Assembly: GCF_932276165.1 (NCBI RefSeq)
Contig: NC_063997.1
Location: forward strand, 3,730,001 to 3,794,000
Direction: 5' to 3'
DNA length: 64,000 bases
Origin: Plutella xylostella
Lineage: Eukaryota > Arthropoda > Insecta > Lepidoptera > Plutellidae
A program made the position numbers and the translations under genes. Positions 34,969-45,258 of the stretch are shown here, one piece after another; positions within the stretch are counted from its first letter, which is position 1; every line of letters starts with the position of its first letter. The notes beneath the pieces were generated by a model that saw only the letters and a program-made list of their open reading frames with translations, made no database searches and had not been told where the DNA came from.

Positions 34969-35937
34969 AAATATGGATAGTCAGCGATAATTACAATTCG
35001 ACCTCTTGTCTAGACCGACAGGGTAGGTAAGGAAATATTTATAAATAGGGTAGGTTCAAAATTGCTTAGGTCAAATGAGGTATTGCGTAGAGACTATTTC
35101 TATTAACTTACTTTCGCGTATGTTACTAAGTCTAAGTTATATAAAATTCAACTATGTACTTTCAAACTTCGCTCCATGTAAACAATATAAAAACCGTTAT
35201 TATGAATAAAGTAAAACAAAATCTGCACCATTATTTCCTCAGTAAAAGAACATTTAAAAAACCAGCAAGGAACTAAACAGACGAATCGTTTCAATAAGCA
35301 TTTTAATTTGTTTTCTTTCGTGCCACAGCATTTTCATTTTGTATTTTTGATCGTCAATTCAACAAAGTCCGAGCGTCTCGAGATCGTTTCCGTTTCCGGT
35401 TGATTTCCAACAAGAACAAAACAATTTTACTCCCTGGACTGTCATAATATAATCCGGAGAAGCTATTAAAAGTTTCCAAACAATTTTAAATATAATACTT
35501 AAGTCTTTGATAAACAATACGTACTAGATGTTGTGTAGTGTCATTGTCACATACAAAAACAAAGCTAAATACTCTCCACATTTTGTTAACCGAGATAAAC
35601 GTTTTATGTTCAACCTACTATTGTACCAATGAATAAAGTCACAAATCTTCTAACTGAACTTATTCAAACAAAGATCTCACTTGGAAAGTGAGGTGTTATT
35701 TGTTAAGACGTTCCTTTTGCACCACACTTCATGTAGTTCGTATTGTTTACCAAAGTAATAAGTATACTTAACTGGAGAGTCCCAAACCCTGTAATGTACC
35801 ACTTGTTTTTGTGAATAAAGAATTTATTTATTTATTTATTTATTTAATAAGTTTACTATGGAACAGTGTAGTATGTAATTTACGTTAATACGCACACGAT
35901 TCCATCAATAATTACAAACAAACACGTTTATAATATT
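34969..35937. other. Non-coding stretch
   Basis: A (TTTA)n run occurs at about 35822-35845, after GTGAATAAAGAA, and may be another retroelement tail. Otherwise nothing. Confidence 0.45.
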
Positions 35938-36254
35938 ACATCGCACATGACAATCCGAACCGTCATATCTTGAAAAATCGCAAATTTTTTTTATTACATT
36001 TTTGCATTCTACAGATCATGCTCTACAATCTGGTATAACAGTCATATCTGTAGCTCATTTCTGGGCCGAGATATGGACCTATACGACTGTCTTGCCTGTT
36101 GTGATGCACACGCATTGTCGATGGACAAACAGTCATATTTTAGTTTAATACGCTGACCATGTCTGAAGCGCGGGCTCCAGTCGTTTTATCTTAAGTTAAG
36201 ACAAGTGTAGTTACGAAATACGCAAAATGTGATGAATCAAAACGTATTATAAAG

Positions 36255-36475
36255 TAAATAATACTATTTTGCTTGTTTCGCACGTAGAATTTTTATTGTA
36301 TTATTTCTAGATAATACTATCTTGCCTGTTTTATTATTGAATTTTTACTAATTTGATTGTTGTATGTTTTTATGTGACGGTTTAGCTATGGGATTCGTCA
36401 AGATAATACTGTTTGTACAGTTTAATCAATATTTTTTCTATGTCATAAGATAAATAATACGGTTTGTACGGTTTT
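36255..36475. repeat. Four spaced copies of ATAATACTRTTTTGCCTGTT-like motif
   Basis: The copies are near 36258, 36309, 36402 and 36454 (ATAATACTATTTTGCTTGTT, ATAATACTATCTTGCCTGTT, ATAATACTGTTTGTACAGTT, ATAATACGGTTTGTACGGTT). A related CGACTGTCTTGCCTGTTG occurs at 36087. Their position just inside the left end suggests subterminal transposase-binding repeats. Confidence 0.45.
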
Positions 36476-36542
36476 TAATGTAATTATTCATGGAATATTT
36501 GAGTTGTAGTAACATCATGAAGCTACATAAACGTGCTGCTAA

Positions 36543-36665
36543 ACTAGTTTTGACGGCAATTCCTCCGAAGAAAAGGCTTGGAACCTGAAGGGTATTGCAG
36601 CTAAGGAACCTAAGACTCCAGACAAAGACTTTGACGATGATTTGGTTGACCCTACTCACGTATAA
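36543..36665 (+). pseudogene. Possible captured coding fragment
   Basis: A 40-codon open frame with protein-like, acidic composition: TSFDGNSSEEKAWNLKGIAA, then KEPKTPDKDFDDDLVDPTHV and stop. It is preceded by an in-frame TAA and has no start codon. I do not recognise the source. The opposite-strand frame is also open, so coding status is uncertain. Confidence 0.3.
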
Positions 36666-36794
36666 ACCCGTCGAAGAAATAGTGACTCTGTCCAAGTTCT
36701 CCGAATCTTCCAGAGCAACAACAGCAACATTGCGAGCACGCCCATAGCAGTTCTGAAGTCTGATGTTTGCTTTAAATGTTTGGCCCACTGGCAT

Positions 36795-36992
36795 TTCAGC
36801 TTGAGGTAGATTTTAAAAGCTTGGTTGATATCTCTTACGAATTACCTTATTTCTGATGTAGTTCTTCAGAGAAACGCCGAGCATAGCTGTTATTGCTCGA
36901 TAGGCGACTTTAATCCGTTGGAGGAGTCCAACAGTCACAGCCGTTTCTGAACCAGACGTCATCACTGGCAGGGTTGATCTTTGGCTTCCCAT
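36795..36992 (-). pseudogene. RTE-type retrotransposon fragment
   Basis: The minus-strand reading has PVMTSGSETAVTVGLLQRIK, then VAYRAITAMLGVSLKNYIRN and KVIRKR. It aligns with KLRVAQRAMERAMLGVSLRDRIRNEEIRRR in the copy at 51063. This is the region after the RT catalytic core. The homology fades through a frameshift toward 36700. Confidence 0.7.
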
Positions 36993-37350
36993 GCAACTAC
37001 CACTGGATTTCTGATTGACTGACTGACTGGTTTAATGTAAGCATTCAATTAAATAAGACTTATTTCTTAAATACATATGCACTGTAGTGCACTTCTGTTC
37101 AGTTTTGGCAACATTAAATCCCTCTGTGGAACTACTCTTTGCAATTCAGTCTTGATTTGTGGTCCTAGACAAGCACACAGTCGATGCTATGCCAGTAGCG
37201 GCGTGTTACAGATACCTCAACACATCGATATAGCGACATTCAATTTGACATCTCTGCAAGGTTTCCAGAAGTGTCTACGTCTCGATGAAATATCCAAAGC
37301 TTTTGGTCAACCAAGGCCAGTAATCTTTGGTCTTCTATATAATCTGCCTG
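36993..37350. other. Interior of the ACAT element, no clear content
   Basis: It includes a (TGAC)n patch near 37010-37030. The 97-codon plus-strand frame at 37077-37370 shows no family feature. Confidence 0.4.
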
Positions 37351-37724
37351 AGGTTGGAAATAGTGTTTAACCGACGGTACGTCCTGACCGTACCATCTGA
37401 ATGTCAGCGCTTACCGTCGCGTCGGTTGCAAAATGCATTCAGTGCTTCGCTGACGGCAAACTGCGATACGTGTTGAATCCATGCGGTCGGTCACGCGGTC
37501 GGTCGCTCCGTCAGCGAAGCACTGAAAGCGTCCCTACAAGCTCATAGCTCATCGGCGACCGACGTACGCTGACCGACGAGCCCGACCGACGGCTGCACCG
37601 ACGTGACGTGTCACATGAAATCACGCGCGTACCGTCAGCGTAGCTGCACTCATAGACTTGCATAGATATAGCTACGTCAAGCGACGGTCAGCGCTGACCA
37701 TCGGTCGAGCACTATTTCTAGCCT
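37351..37724. mobile_element. GC-rich MITE nested in the ACAT element
   Basis: The left end AGGTTGGAAATAGTGTTTAACC and the right end (complement) AGGCTAGAAATAGTGCTCGACC are inverted copies; inward both have CTGACCGT words. The interior is full of ACCGACGG/CGGTCGGT and a CAGTGCTTCGCTGACGG / CCGTCAGCGAAGCACTGA inverted pair. About 374 bp, non-coding. Confidence 0.7.
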
Positions 37725-38039
37725 TACTGTTAGTTGATCTATGGTGATTAAGAATTCGGCAAACTAATTAGTGAAACGGTTCAAAATGATCCTTGAGAAC
37801 GTACATAAATCTCACTTATATGGCCTCGGTCTATAGAACGGTTTTTATTTAAAGTTCCTTAGAACGGTTACTATTGTTGAAAAAATACCACGACACTCTC
37901 GTACGATGCCTCCGGTGTTATACCAGTACAAGCAACCGACTTGCACTACATCTTGAGCTGTCCGAGGCTTCGAGACTAGTAATACCTCCAGGTTTCAGAA
38001 GCTATGAGGCTGTCTGCACCAGGATTATTTTTGATTTAT

Positions 38040-38612
38040 AGCTGCTCAAGGGCTATTCAAATCTTGTCCTCAGTTTTCAACTTCGTCTGGTGGTTCTCCC
38101 ATGCTTCTTCTTCTTCTTCAATCCCGCTACTCCTCCGAGGAGTCTGGGGCTGACACCAGGCGCTTCTATCCTTCTCTGTCGTGGGCCAGCAAGTTGAGCT
38201 CTGGCCACGACTTCCCTTTCTCTTGGGCCTCGCTGAATATGGACCGCTTCCAGGTATGAGCTGGTCGACCGGGTCGCCTTGAACCACCCTGGGGTTTCCA
38301 TTGGAGGGCCACTATCGGGATATGATCATCAGGTCTATTCAGTGTGTGGCCCAGCCATCGCCATTTTCGCTCTTGGACGTCTATGTCTATAGGCTTTTGG
38401 TTTGTAACCTTCCATAGCTCGATATTGGTGATGGTGTTCGGTCAGTGTCTTTGTATGATACTTCGTAGATGGTTGTTGACGATCTCCCATGCTGCTGAAC
38501 GAATACTTTCACCCGCGATTTAGCTCTATAGTCTATAGCTGCTTCTATAACTAGTGTATTGTAGCAACGAAGGTCTTTTCGTATCAGCTTCTTTATACGC
38601 TTGGTGAGGGCC
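38040..38612 (-). pseudogene. Non-LTR retrotransposon ORF with internal deletion
   Basis: From the high-coordinate end, the minus strand reads LIRKDLRCYNTLVIEAAIDY, characteristic of the linker between endonuclease and reverse transcriptase. It then jumps near 38450 to the post-RT region: VTNQKPIDIDVQERKWRWLG, HTLNRPDDHIPIVALQWKPQ, GGSRRPGRPAHTWKR, WPELNLLAHDREG. The reverse transcriptase core (with its YxDD) is missing and frames are broken. The C-terminal pattern RKWRWLGHTL..NPQG..GRP..TWRR is that of RTE-like endonuclease/RT proteins and differs from the copy at 36795. It lies inside the ACAT element. Confidence 0.8.
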
Positions 38613-39226
38613 TGTTATTCTGACGAAATGTTTCTCACAATTTGCTCTCATAGTTTGTAATTATCTATTATGGAAAGCAATAAATAATAAAATTGTTTTG
38701 TATCATTCTTCGCTACGGCTTAAGAAACTATGCACTCTACTAAGTTCCTAATAATTTCATTGAAAAAGTACATAGTATTTAGATAATCAAAGGTTTAAAT
38801 TCTGTTTTTTTTTTGTAATTAAGTCTAAAAATATTAAATATTGTTCTAAAAATGAGATTTCTTGTTTTTAAAATTCGTGTTTAATCAATAAAAGGACCGA
38901 TTTTCCATAGAAAAAATATACCAAACGCTTTGTATTATTTAATTTTCCCTAAAAGAAGATAAAACGTATGTATTATCTCGACATATGACAAATTACCAGC
39001 AAGTATGTAAACAAAAAAACGGGCTATACAGTCATAAATATGAAAATCGAAAATTTTGACAGAAAAACACTTGTAGATATAAAATGAAATGACTTAGGCT
39101 CAATTGAATTATATGTTTTTATTGGCAAAGAGTTAATCTACCTATCACAAAAGAAATATATTTATTTTATTTATTATTCTTTAAATTATGAGACACCAAA
39201 CTTTCAAAACGCGATATCTCGAAACT
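38613..39226. other. Right interior of the ACAT element
   Basis: AT-rich and non-coding up to the right inverted repeat. Confidence 0.4.
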
Positions 39227-39269
39227 ACGTTTTTCAAGATATGACGGTTCGGATTGTCATGTGCGACAT

Positions 39270-40737
39270 ATCTACTCGTACTGTAAAGTGAAGGATGGTA
39301 TTCCTATACAACATAGAGAGAGAATACTTATAAAGTTCCCACAAAATGATAAAATATTCATAAGACTAAGCTAAAAGTTAGAGGAAGATCCAAACTTCTA
39401 CCGGATATCCGCTACAAATGATTACCTCATCGATTTCTGTCACAAACTTAGGACGCGCTATCAAGTTTTTAATAGTTTATGAAGCTCTAAACAGCTTCTC
39501 TTAGTACTTAAAAAGTTCAAGCTTTCACAGACGAAAATAAATATATTTCTTCTTATTAAGTAAGTATATTCAGTCTGAAAACAGAAATATAGAGGTAAAT
39601 ATTGAAAAATATATTTTAGTGGCTTTAATATTCATCTAGCTAAAATAAACATAAATACTGAATTTCTAAGTATCGTGGCCACTGTGTACATATATGTACA
39701 TAAACATGTTACATTTATGTACATAGTGACCCCAATAGCGAGCGTAATATAGTATAGTACGCCCACGGCTACATAAATAACTAACCTAAAACTTTTTGTC
39801 CGCACAAAGAAACTCTCCCCTACATACATACATACATACATACATACATAAGTACGTAAGTCCATATACGAATTCCACTCGCTATTCGATTACTGAAGTA
39901 ATGAAGCTAATTCTGAAAACGACGGAGTTTTCGTCAAAACGATCGCACCCGCTCGCCTTCTGAATCGCGCAGAAAATATTGCCAGCAATTATTTTAAAAA
40001 ATCACGGTGGGTCGGTTTGTTTCAGACATTATCAGTTTAATTGTTTATTTAGTTTAAGGAAAAATTACAGCACAATTTTATAACATAACAATACTTAACA
40101 TAACATAACCATACAATGACTTGCAAAAGGCATTTTACAAGTTTCCACTGATACTTACCATCAAATTAATTCATCATTTACTTGAGTAGCCAAGTACCTT
40201 GCGCATTTAACGGAATATCCAATTTCGGGTTAAATATCCGGGGTCTTTAGGTTTATTATTATATTATGATTATAATATTATTATGTGCTCAAACCGCTAT
40301 AAATGATTGCCCGGCGATGATGGCAAGTAAATAGCCCTTTTTACGGGAAATTTCTTCTACATGGCAACACTGATTCGGGGAAAAGTATAAAATAGAGGGT
40401 AATTCGTTAACCCGCATTTTCCCCGCGTGTGATTTGATCAAATTTGCGCGATACTGGCGCTGGGAAGTTACCAAACAAATTAGGAGGGACGAAATTTTCC
40501 CTTAACTTTAATTAAACTGATACCTTCACTGAATTCGGTAGCAGACGATTTATTTCATGTGTCAACATTATAATATTTATTTGTATAATTAATCATCCAA
40601 CATTCGATTAATCAAATCCAACTTCAGATTCTCTTCTCGGTGTAAATTGCCGTACCTGTTTCTGATACTTATCCGTGATAAATATAATTTATATTAACTA
40701 ATAGCTGCAACACCATATTTTATCTTGCAAATACCTA
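39270..40737. other. Non-coding stretch
   Basis: It contains a (CATA)n microsatellite at about 39822-39850 and a TATGTACATAAA / TTTATGTACATA inverted pair near 39692-39724. No gene. Confidence 0.5.
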
Positions 40738-40800
40738 CTGATCATTGATATTAAGCAACACATGGCACGGTCATCTATAGGATTCGATTATGATGAACAA
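40738..40800 (+). repeat. Diverged 5S-rRNA-derived SINE relic
   Basis: CTGATCATTGATATTAAGCAACACATGG, CACGGTCATC, TAGGATTCGATTATGATGAAC follow the same order as the 5S-like fragment at 24048 (GATCACTGAGGTTAAGCAATTCATGGCACGGTTAGCC). Confidence 0.55.
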
Positions 40801-40930
40801 TACGGAACCTTAATAAAACTCGTTCTATACGACGATGAAAAATTTACCTCAGTACTTACTCATTCAAGTTTACCATAAAACAGTTTAAAACACCCCAAGC
40901 GAGAGTAAGCTGTTCCAATTAATTCAATAT

Positions 40931-41058
40931 ACAGGGTGGCCCGAGTGGGGAGAGGGCTAGTTTGTGCCAGCGGGCACGTCACATCTTCATTAGCATACGC
41001 GGCTACATTTTGCATAATAATTCTATTTACGTACACTCGTTTTATCTGGCCACCCCGC
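40931..41058. repeat. Possible short element with GGGTGGCC ends
   Basis: ACAGGGTGGCCCGAGTG on the left and TCTGGCCACCCCG on the right give ~10-bp inverted ends around a non-coding centre. Weak support. Confidence 0.35.
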
Positions 41059-42158
41059 GCGCTTGGCGCTGCTTATGCGTTTCCTCAGGATGCGTTGTTT
41101 TTAACGTTACGTGATTTGTGACTGTCCGAAGTTTGGTTTTGTTATTAATATTCGTATACTCGATGTCTTACATTATTATATTTTTTATTGCTTACTTAAG
41201 TTATTTATAAGATTTCATTAATAAATCATTTTTGTTAACATTCATAATTATAAACACAGTCAGGCGTTTTTTAAAACTCGCCATATTTTCACAGTTACGT
41301 TGGAAAACTAGCAGTTTCAACTTTATAAGTGCAGAGTTGATCATCATCTAGGATTTCATTTCCAAGGTTCAGTTTTTTTTAATATTTTTTATATCCTTAC
41401 GTACCTAATTATGATGAGCAATGAAAATAGCAACCAATAAATTTGGATTAGCACATCCTATATATATTTCCCCTTCGCACGGCCACGTCTAAAGTCCTTG
41501 GTAACTGGTAGTTTTAACGTGATCTATAAAAGAGGGTGCTATATCTATTCCAACTGAGGAGGAGAGGAGATAAAACATTTAATTTACAATTCATGATTTC
41601 CACTCGTAAACTACACTCACGACACGAGACACCCGAGTCTCTAGTCACGAGCAATGACAAAGTTCCAGTGACATAAAAAAAGATCCCGACGAATTGAGAA
41701 CCTCCTACTTTTTTTGAAGTCAGTTAATAATTATGGAACGATAATGATAGCTCATTGCTCACGAGTGTACCTACTTATTTACCATACGAATGGAGTCTAG
41801 AGATACACAATACAACCATATAACATACCATTCAATACCCGAGAACCAATACCAATCTTAAAAATATCCTCTTTGGCTGGAAACCAAACCCAGAACCCCC
41901 ACAACAGAGTTACTACCCAATGCGCCATTCCGTGGCAAAGTTTACAACTCAAATGAGACCATTTTAAATTGATTTCTGAAGTCCCTCTGCTGCATAAAAG
42001 TAAGTTATGGATATATTCTCACCACTGCGGGTCAGCGTGATATAAATACTGACTTCAAAGTGATATTAAGTAATAAATTCAGAGGAGCGGTGGGGCTAAA
42101 CGCTTTCGAATTTCCAGACGGCGTAATGGCCGAATTTAATATTCACGAAAGGATCAGG
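41059..42158. other. Non-coding stretch
   Basis: CATTGCTCACGAGTGTACC at about 41755-41773 is a lone right end of the ACACTCACGTGCA MITE family. No gene. Confidence 0.45.
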
Positions 42159-42526
42159 AGGGTTACTCTATACTGACGAAAAACGAACGAACGAGAGCAG
42201 TCGTGTAGTCGGCACGTTTATAGAGTCGAGATCACAGACCTGTATTTGAGTAGACAACGCAAGTGCATGTACTTCGCGTGTAAAAAAGGAGTGAAATTAT
42301 CTTCCTTTAGCGCAGTGTCATTAGGGACGTTCCTAAACTAAATCGTTCAAGTGACGTGACTGACGATGACGTGACAGTAGGTATAAAAATAATGGCACGC
42401 TTGGTTTCTATACAAGGAATGAGACAAGCGTTGTCTATTCAAATACAGGTCTGTGGTCGAGATAGAGTCGTTGCTCGCGCAGTTTCGCTCTGAAACTTAG
42501 TTTTTCATCATATAGAGTGACCCCCC
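42159..42526. mobile_element. Outer MITE, ends GGTCACTCTATA, interrupted by another MITE
   Basis: The left end GGGTTACTCTATACTGACGAAAAAC and the right end (complement) GGTCACTCTATATGATGAAAAAC pair. The middle is split by the hAT-like insert 42233-42455. A related copy is at 62704-62803. Confidence 0.7.
42225..42463. mobile_element. hAT-like MITE with 8-bp duplication GTCGAGAT
   Basis: The body, 42233-42455 (223 bp), has inverted ends CACAGACCTGTATTTGA(G/A)TAGAC. GTCGAGAT is present on both sides (42225-42232 and 42456-42463). Eight-bp duplications and CA..TG ends are the hAT signature. No ORF. Confidence 0.88.
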
Positions 42527-43328
42527 AGACTGCGGCCCGCCGGTGGAACTAGTGCAGTTTGTGGGCTCGAGAGATAGCGCTATATACATGGTGTTGCAAA
42601 AGTGGTAAACCATAAGGGGTGATACTTAACACGATGAATAATTTATTGAGGTCCTATGTCTGGTAAGGGACAATCGTTGGCTGAAGATTATGAAGATTAA
42701 AAATCTTTCGTGGTATGTAGATAATACAGTATAAAATGTACGAGATTAAATTAATGTTGCCAAGTTGATAATATTTTGCAACTATTTTAGTATTAATGAT
42801 AACATAAATTATTCTATAAAATACGTACTTAGCGCCTATTATTTACTCCGTTTATCTCAGTTTCCGACATACTTAGATACTTACTTAAATTTCCAATAAT
42901 AAAACAAATTCATACTTTATTAAATTATGCATACCAAATTCAATTTGAGACAAGAATAGTAAAAAATATGTGCACTGAGCACACAAAATGATAAAATACA
43001 TTGATAAACGTGTGTCCGGCGTCCGGTCGCCGGAATCAATTTATATCCGGACCGGACCGGCCTGTCCGGGAATAATCCCTCAGGATGGATCGTGCTCAGT
43101 TACATTACCAACAAAAACTATACAAATTAATGTTATGTTATGAAAATATAGGTAGGTATAGTACTTTATAAGTGTGCATAAAAGTAACATAGTTTAATTT
43201 TCTTCTTCTGATATTGTTTGTACATTCATCACACGTTATTTACTTACTGTATAATATTTATACTTACTTAAGGCCATATACCTACAATCTGATAGCCCAT
43301 GAAATTCTAAATATTCAAATAAATACAA
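42527..43328. other. Non-coding stretch
   Basis: CATGGTGTTGCAAAAGTGGT at about 42587 is a left end of the ACAGGGTGTTGC family. A cluster of CCGG words (CCGGACCGGACCGG) lies at 43015-43070. No gene. Confidence 0.45.
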
Positions 43329-43412
43329 CCCCAACGCTTTCGTAGCAATCTCGTAGCACCGACGGGCTACGGCGCCGCCGCTACGAGAGTGCTACGAAAG
43401 CGTTTGGGGCGA
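43329..43412. repeat. Hairpin, CCCCAACGCTTTCGTAGCA arms
   Basis: The arms CCCCAACGCTTTCGTAGCAATCTCGTAGC and (complement) CCCCAAACGCTTTCGTAGCACTCTCGTAGC pair around a GC-rich loop. Probably a minimal MITE. Confidence 0.75.
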
Positions 43413-45063
43413 TGTAAACGATAAGAGGATTTTTTTCAGGTATTTCACATTTAGTTATCCTCATTATATTAACATTTCAATAATAATAATAGTTTACCAA
43501 CAAAAAACTTTCTTTGACGTACTCGTATGTTGACAATAAAAAAAACTTTAAATTTCCAGATTTGAGCTTTGCCAAACGTTCGACCAAAAACTCGCTATAC
43601 AATTCTTACCCGTAAGTAAATACACTATTTTTCCGTCGCATTCAAGCGGTCTGAATTCATTGCTATCGTTTCGTCCGTTAGTTGCAAAAAGACAAGTATC
43701 GTTGGGAACAGAGAGGCTTATAGAACCATGAAACAAAAGAAGATCGATGCAATATCGCCCGATTGATGGGAAACAGGCATTGCATGGGGGATTCATTCAG
43801 ATTGTGGCGTGCTACATAAATCGAAGACTGCACTACAAAAGTGTGAAACTGCGAATAGAAAAATCGTTGAAATGGCGAAGGGCAAAAGCGATTTTCATGA
43901 AAACCGGAAACACAGTGCTTTCTAAATTATATATTAAAATATGAATACTAATTAAATGTTAATGAATATTTGTTATTCAACAAGCGCTGTTTCCTGTTAA
44001 TTTTGCCGGACAAGAGGTCATTGTCAGAATTAGCCAGTTTTTGTGGTTTGTCACCGCATTTGTATAATGATCGGATCAGATTAAAATAAAATGAAAAGGA
44101 ATTCATCAGAATTAACGCCTCTTAATACTTTAACTGAAAGAAAAAGAGAATATATAAGTATGTATATTTTATCTGAAAAACTTGTCTAAAAATTATACCG
44201 AAACTTTTTTTAAGTCTTTTATTACTGAACCAATATCAATAATTTTACCATTGTAGATAATGTTAAGAGCTTGTATTTTTTTGTCCTGGAATTTCCATAA
44301 ATATCACTTCAAAATCGATGTGAACCTATACCTATAAATATGTAGTACATAATAATACGTATAGATAGTATAGGTACATACATCAGAGTAGAATTATTGG
44401 AAAGTTGGCTCCATATAGAAAGATGTCGGGTACATTGTCCTTACAACCTTACTGATAAAATACCTGCATGAGTAGCAATCAAATAAACGCATAGTAAATG
44501 TGTTTCGTTATTGTTGATTCGTGCCTGAAAATTCATTCTCCAATATCATGTAATGTACCGCGGTAATGGACCTGTAATCAATTTACCATAATGAGTCAGG
44601 AGGTTCGGATAAATACAATGTTTGGTTCGACAAAAACGATACGATATTATGTACTTAGTGACTTTTCAGACCCTCTAGTACGGGTTTTGCTATTAAAATG
44701 AAAACGAAAAAAGGTAACGTTTTCTCCTGTTATCTGCATGCATTATTTGTCAAAAGTTTAATTATAGTTTCCATTAGAGACGCCACTTAGTATGCGAGAA
44801 AACGTAAACTTTTATAGTTTTCGCCAAGCTGTGCTAGACCTGCAGTAGCGGACTAACTACGCTAATCTTTCAACTAAGCTAAACATAAAGGACGAATCTA
44901 AATCCTGATACCGATTCTGCAATCTGAAATCTATTCGTTCAAAAACGTAGCCCGTAAACCAGGATCACGTTCCGAAACTACAAACGTCATAATATATTAC
45001 CTCGTTCGGGAAGGCCAATCTAGCTTTACAAAATACGAAGTTTCGATATGCTATAGTCCTTAG
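43413..45063. other. Non-coding stretch
   Basis: AT-rich, no gene or clear element. The overlapping frames near 43548-43944 are unsupported. Confidence 0.45.
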
Positions 45064-45258
45064 TCCTAATATTATAAATACGAAAGTAACTGTGTCTGTC
45101 TGTCTGTTACTCTTTCACGCCAAAACTAGTGAACGGATTTGAATGAACTTTGGTATACACATGGTCTAGACCCTGAGAAAGAACATAGGCTACTTTTTAT
45201 CCCGGAATTCCCACGGGAAAACTTTTTAAGGCGAAGCGAAGCTCGTGGGAACAGCTAG
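45064..45258 (+). mobile_element. Helitron-like non-autonomous element, copy 2
   Basis: It starts TCCTAATATTATAAATACGA, has a short (GTCT)n, then the shared body, and ends GTGGGAACAGCTAG before T. It is the most complete 195-bp form in the window, and the 5' TC and 3' CTAG are both intact. Confidence 0.85.

Larger units (their letters stand above)
35938..39269. mobile_element. 3.3-kb terminal-inverted-repeat element with ACAT duplication
   Basis: The body 35942-39265 is bounded by exact 36-bp inverted repeats beginning CGCACATGACAATCCGAACC. ACAT flanks both sides (35938-35941, 39266-39269). The interior has no intact transposase; it contains repeated motifs near the left end, a possible captured coding piece, two minus-strand non-LTR retrotransposon fragments and a MITE. 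A 4-bp duplication is compatible with several DNA transposon superfamilies, for example Sola. I cannot assign it. Confidence 0.8.

Noticed and set aside
36438..36794. 118-codon minus-strand ORF as a gene
   Set aside because: It begins inside an RTE-derived segment and runs into unrelated sequence, so it is a chance open frame over repeat debris.
37077..37370. 97-codon plus-strand ORF as a gene
   Set aside because: It runs into the end of a MITE at 37351, with no start context, domain or splice signal.
39822..39850. CRISPR-like array
   Set aside because: Simple tandem CATA units without spacers. The GTCT blocks in the Helitron-like copies were rejected for the same reason.
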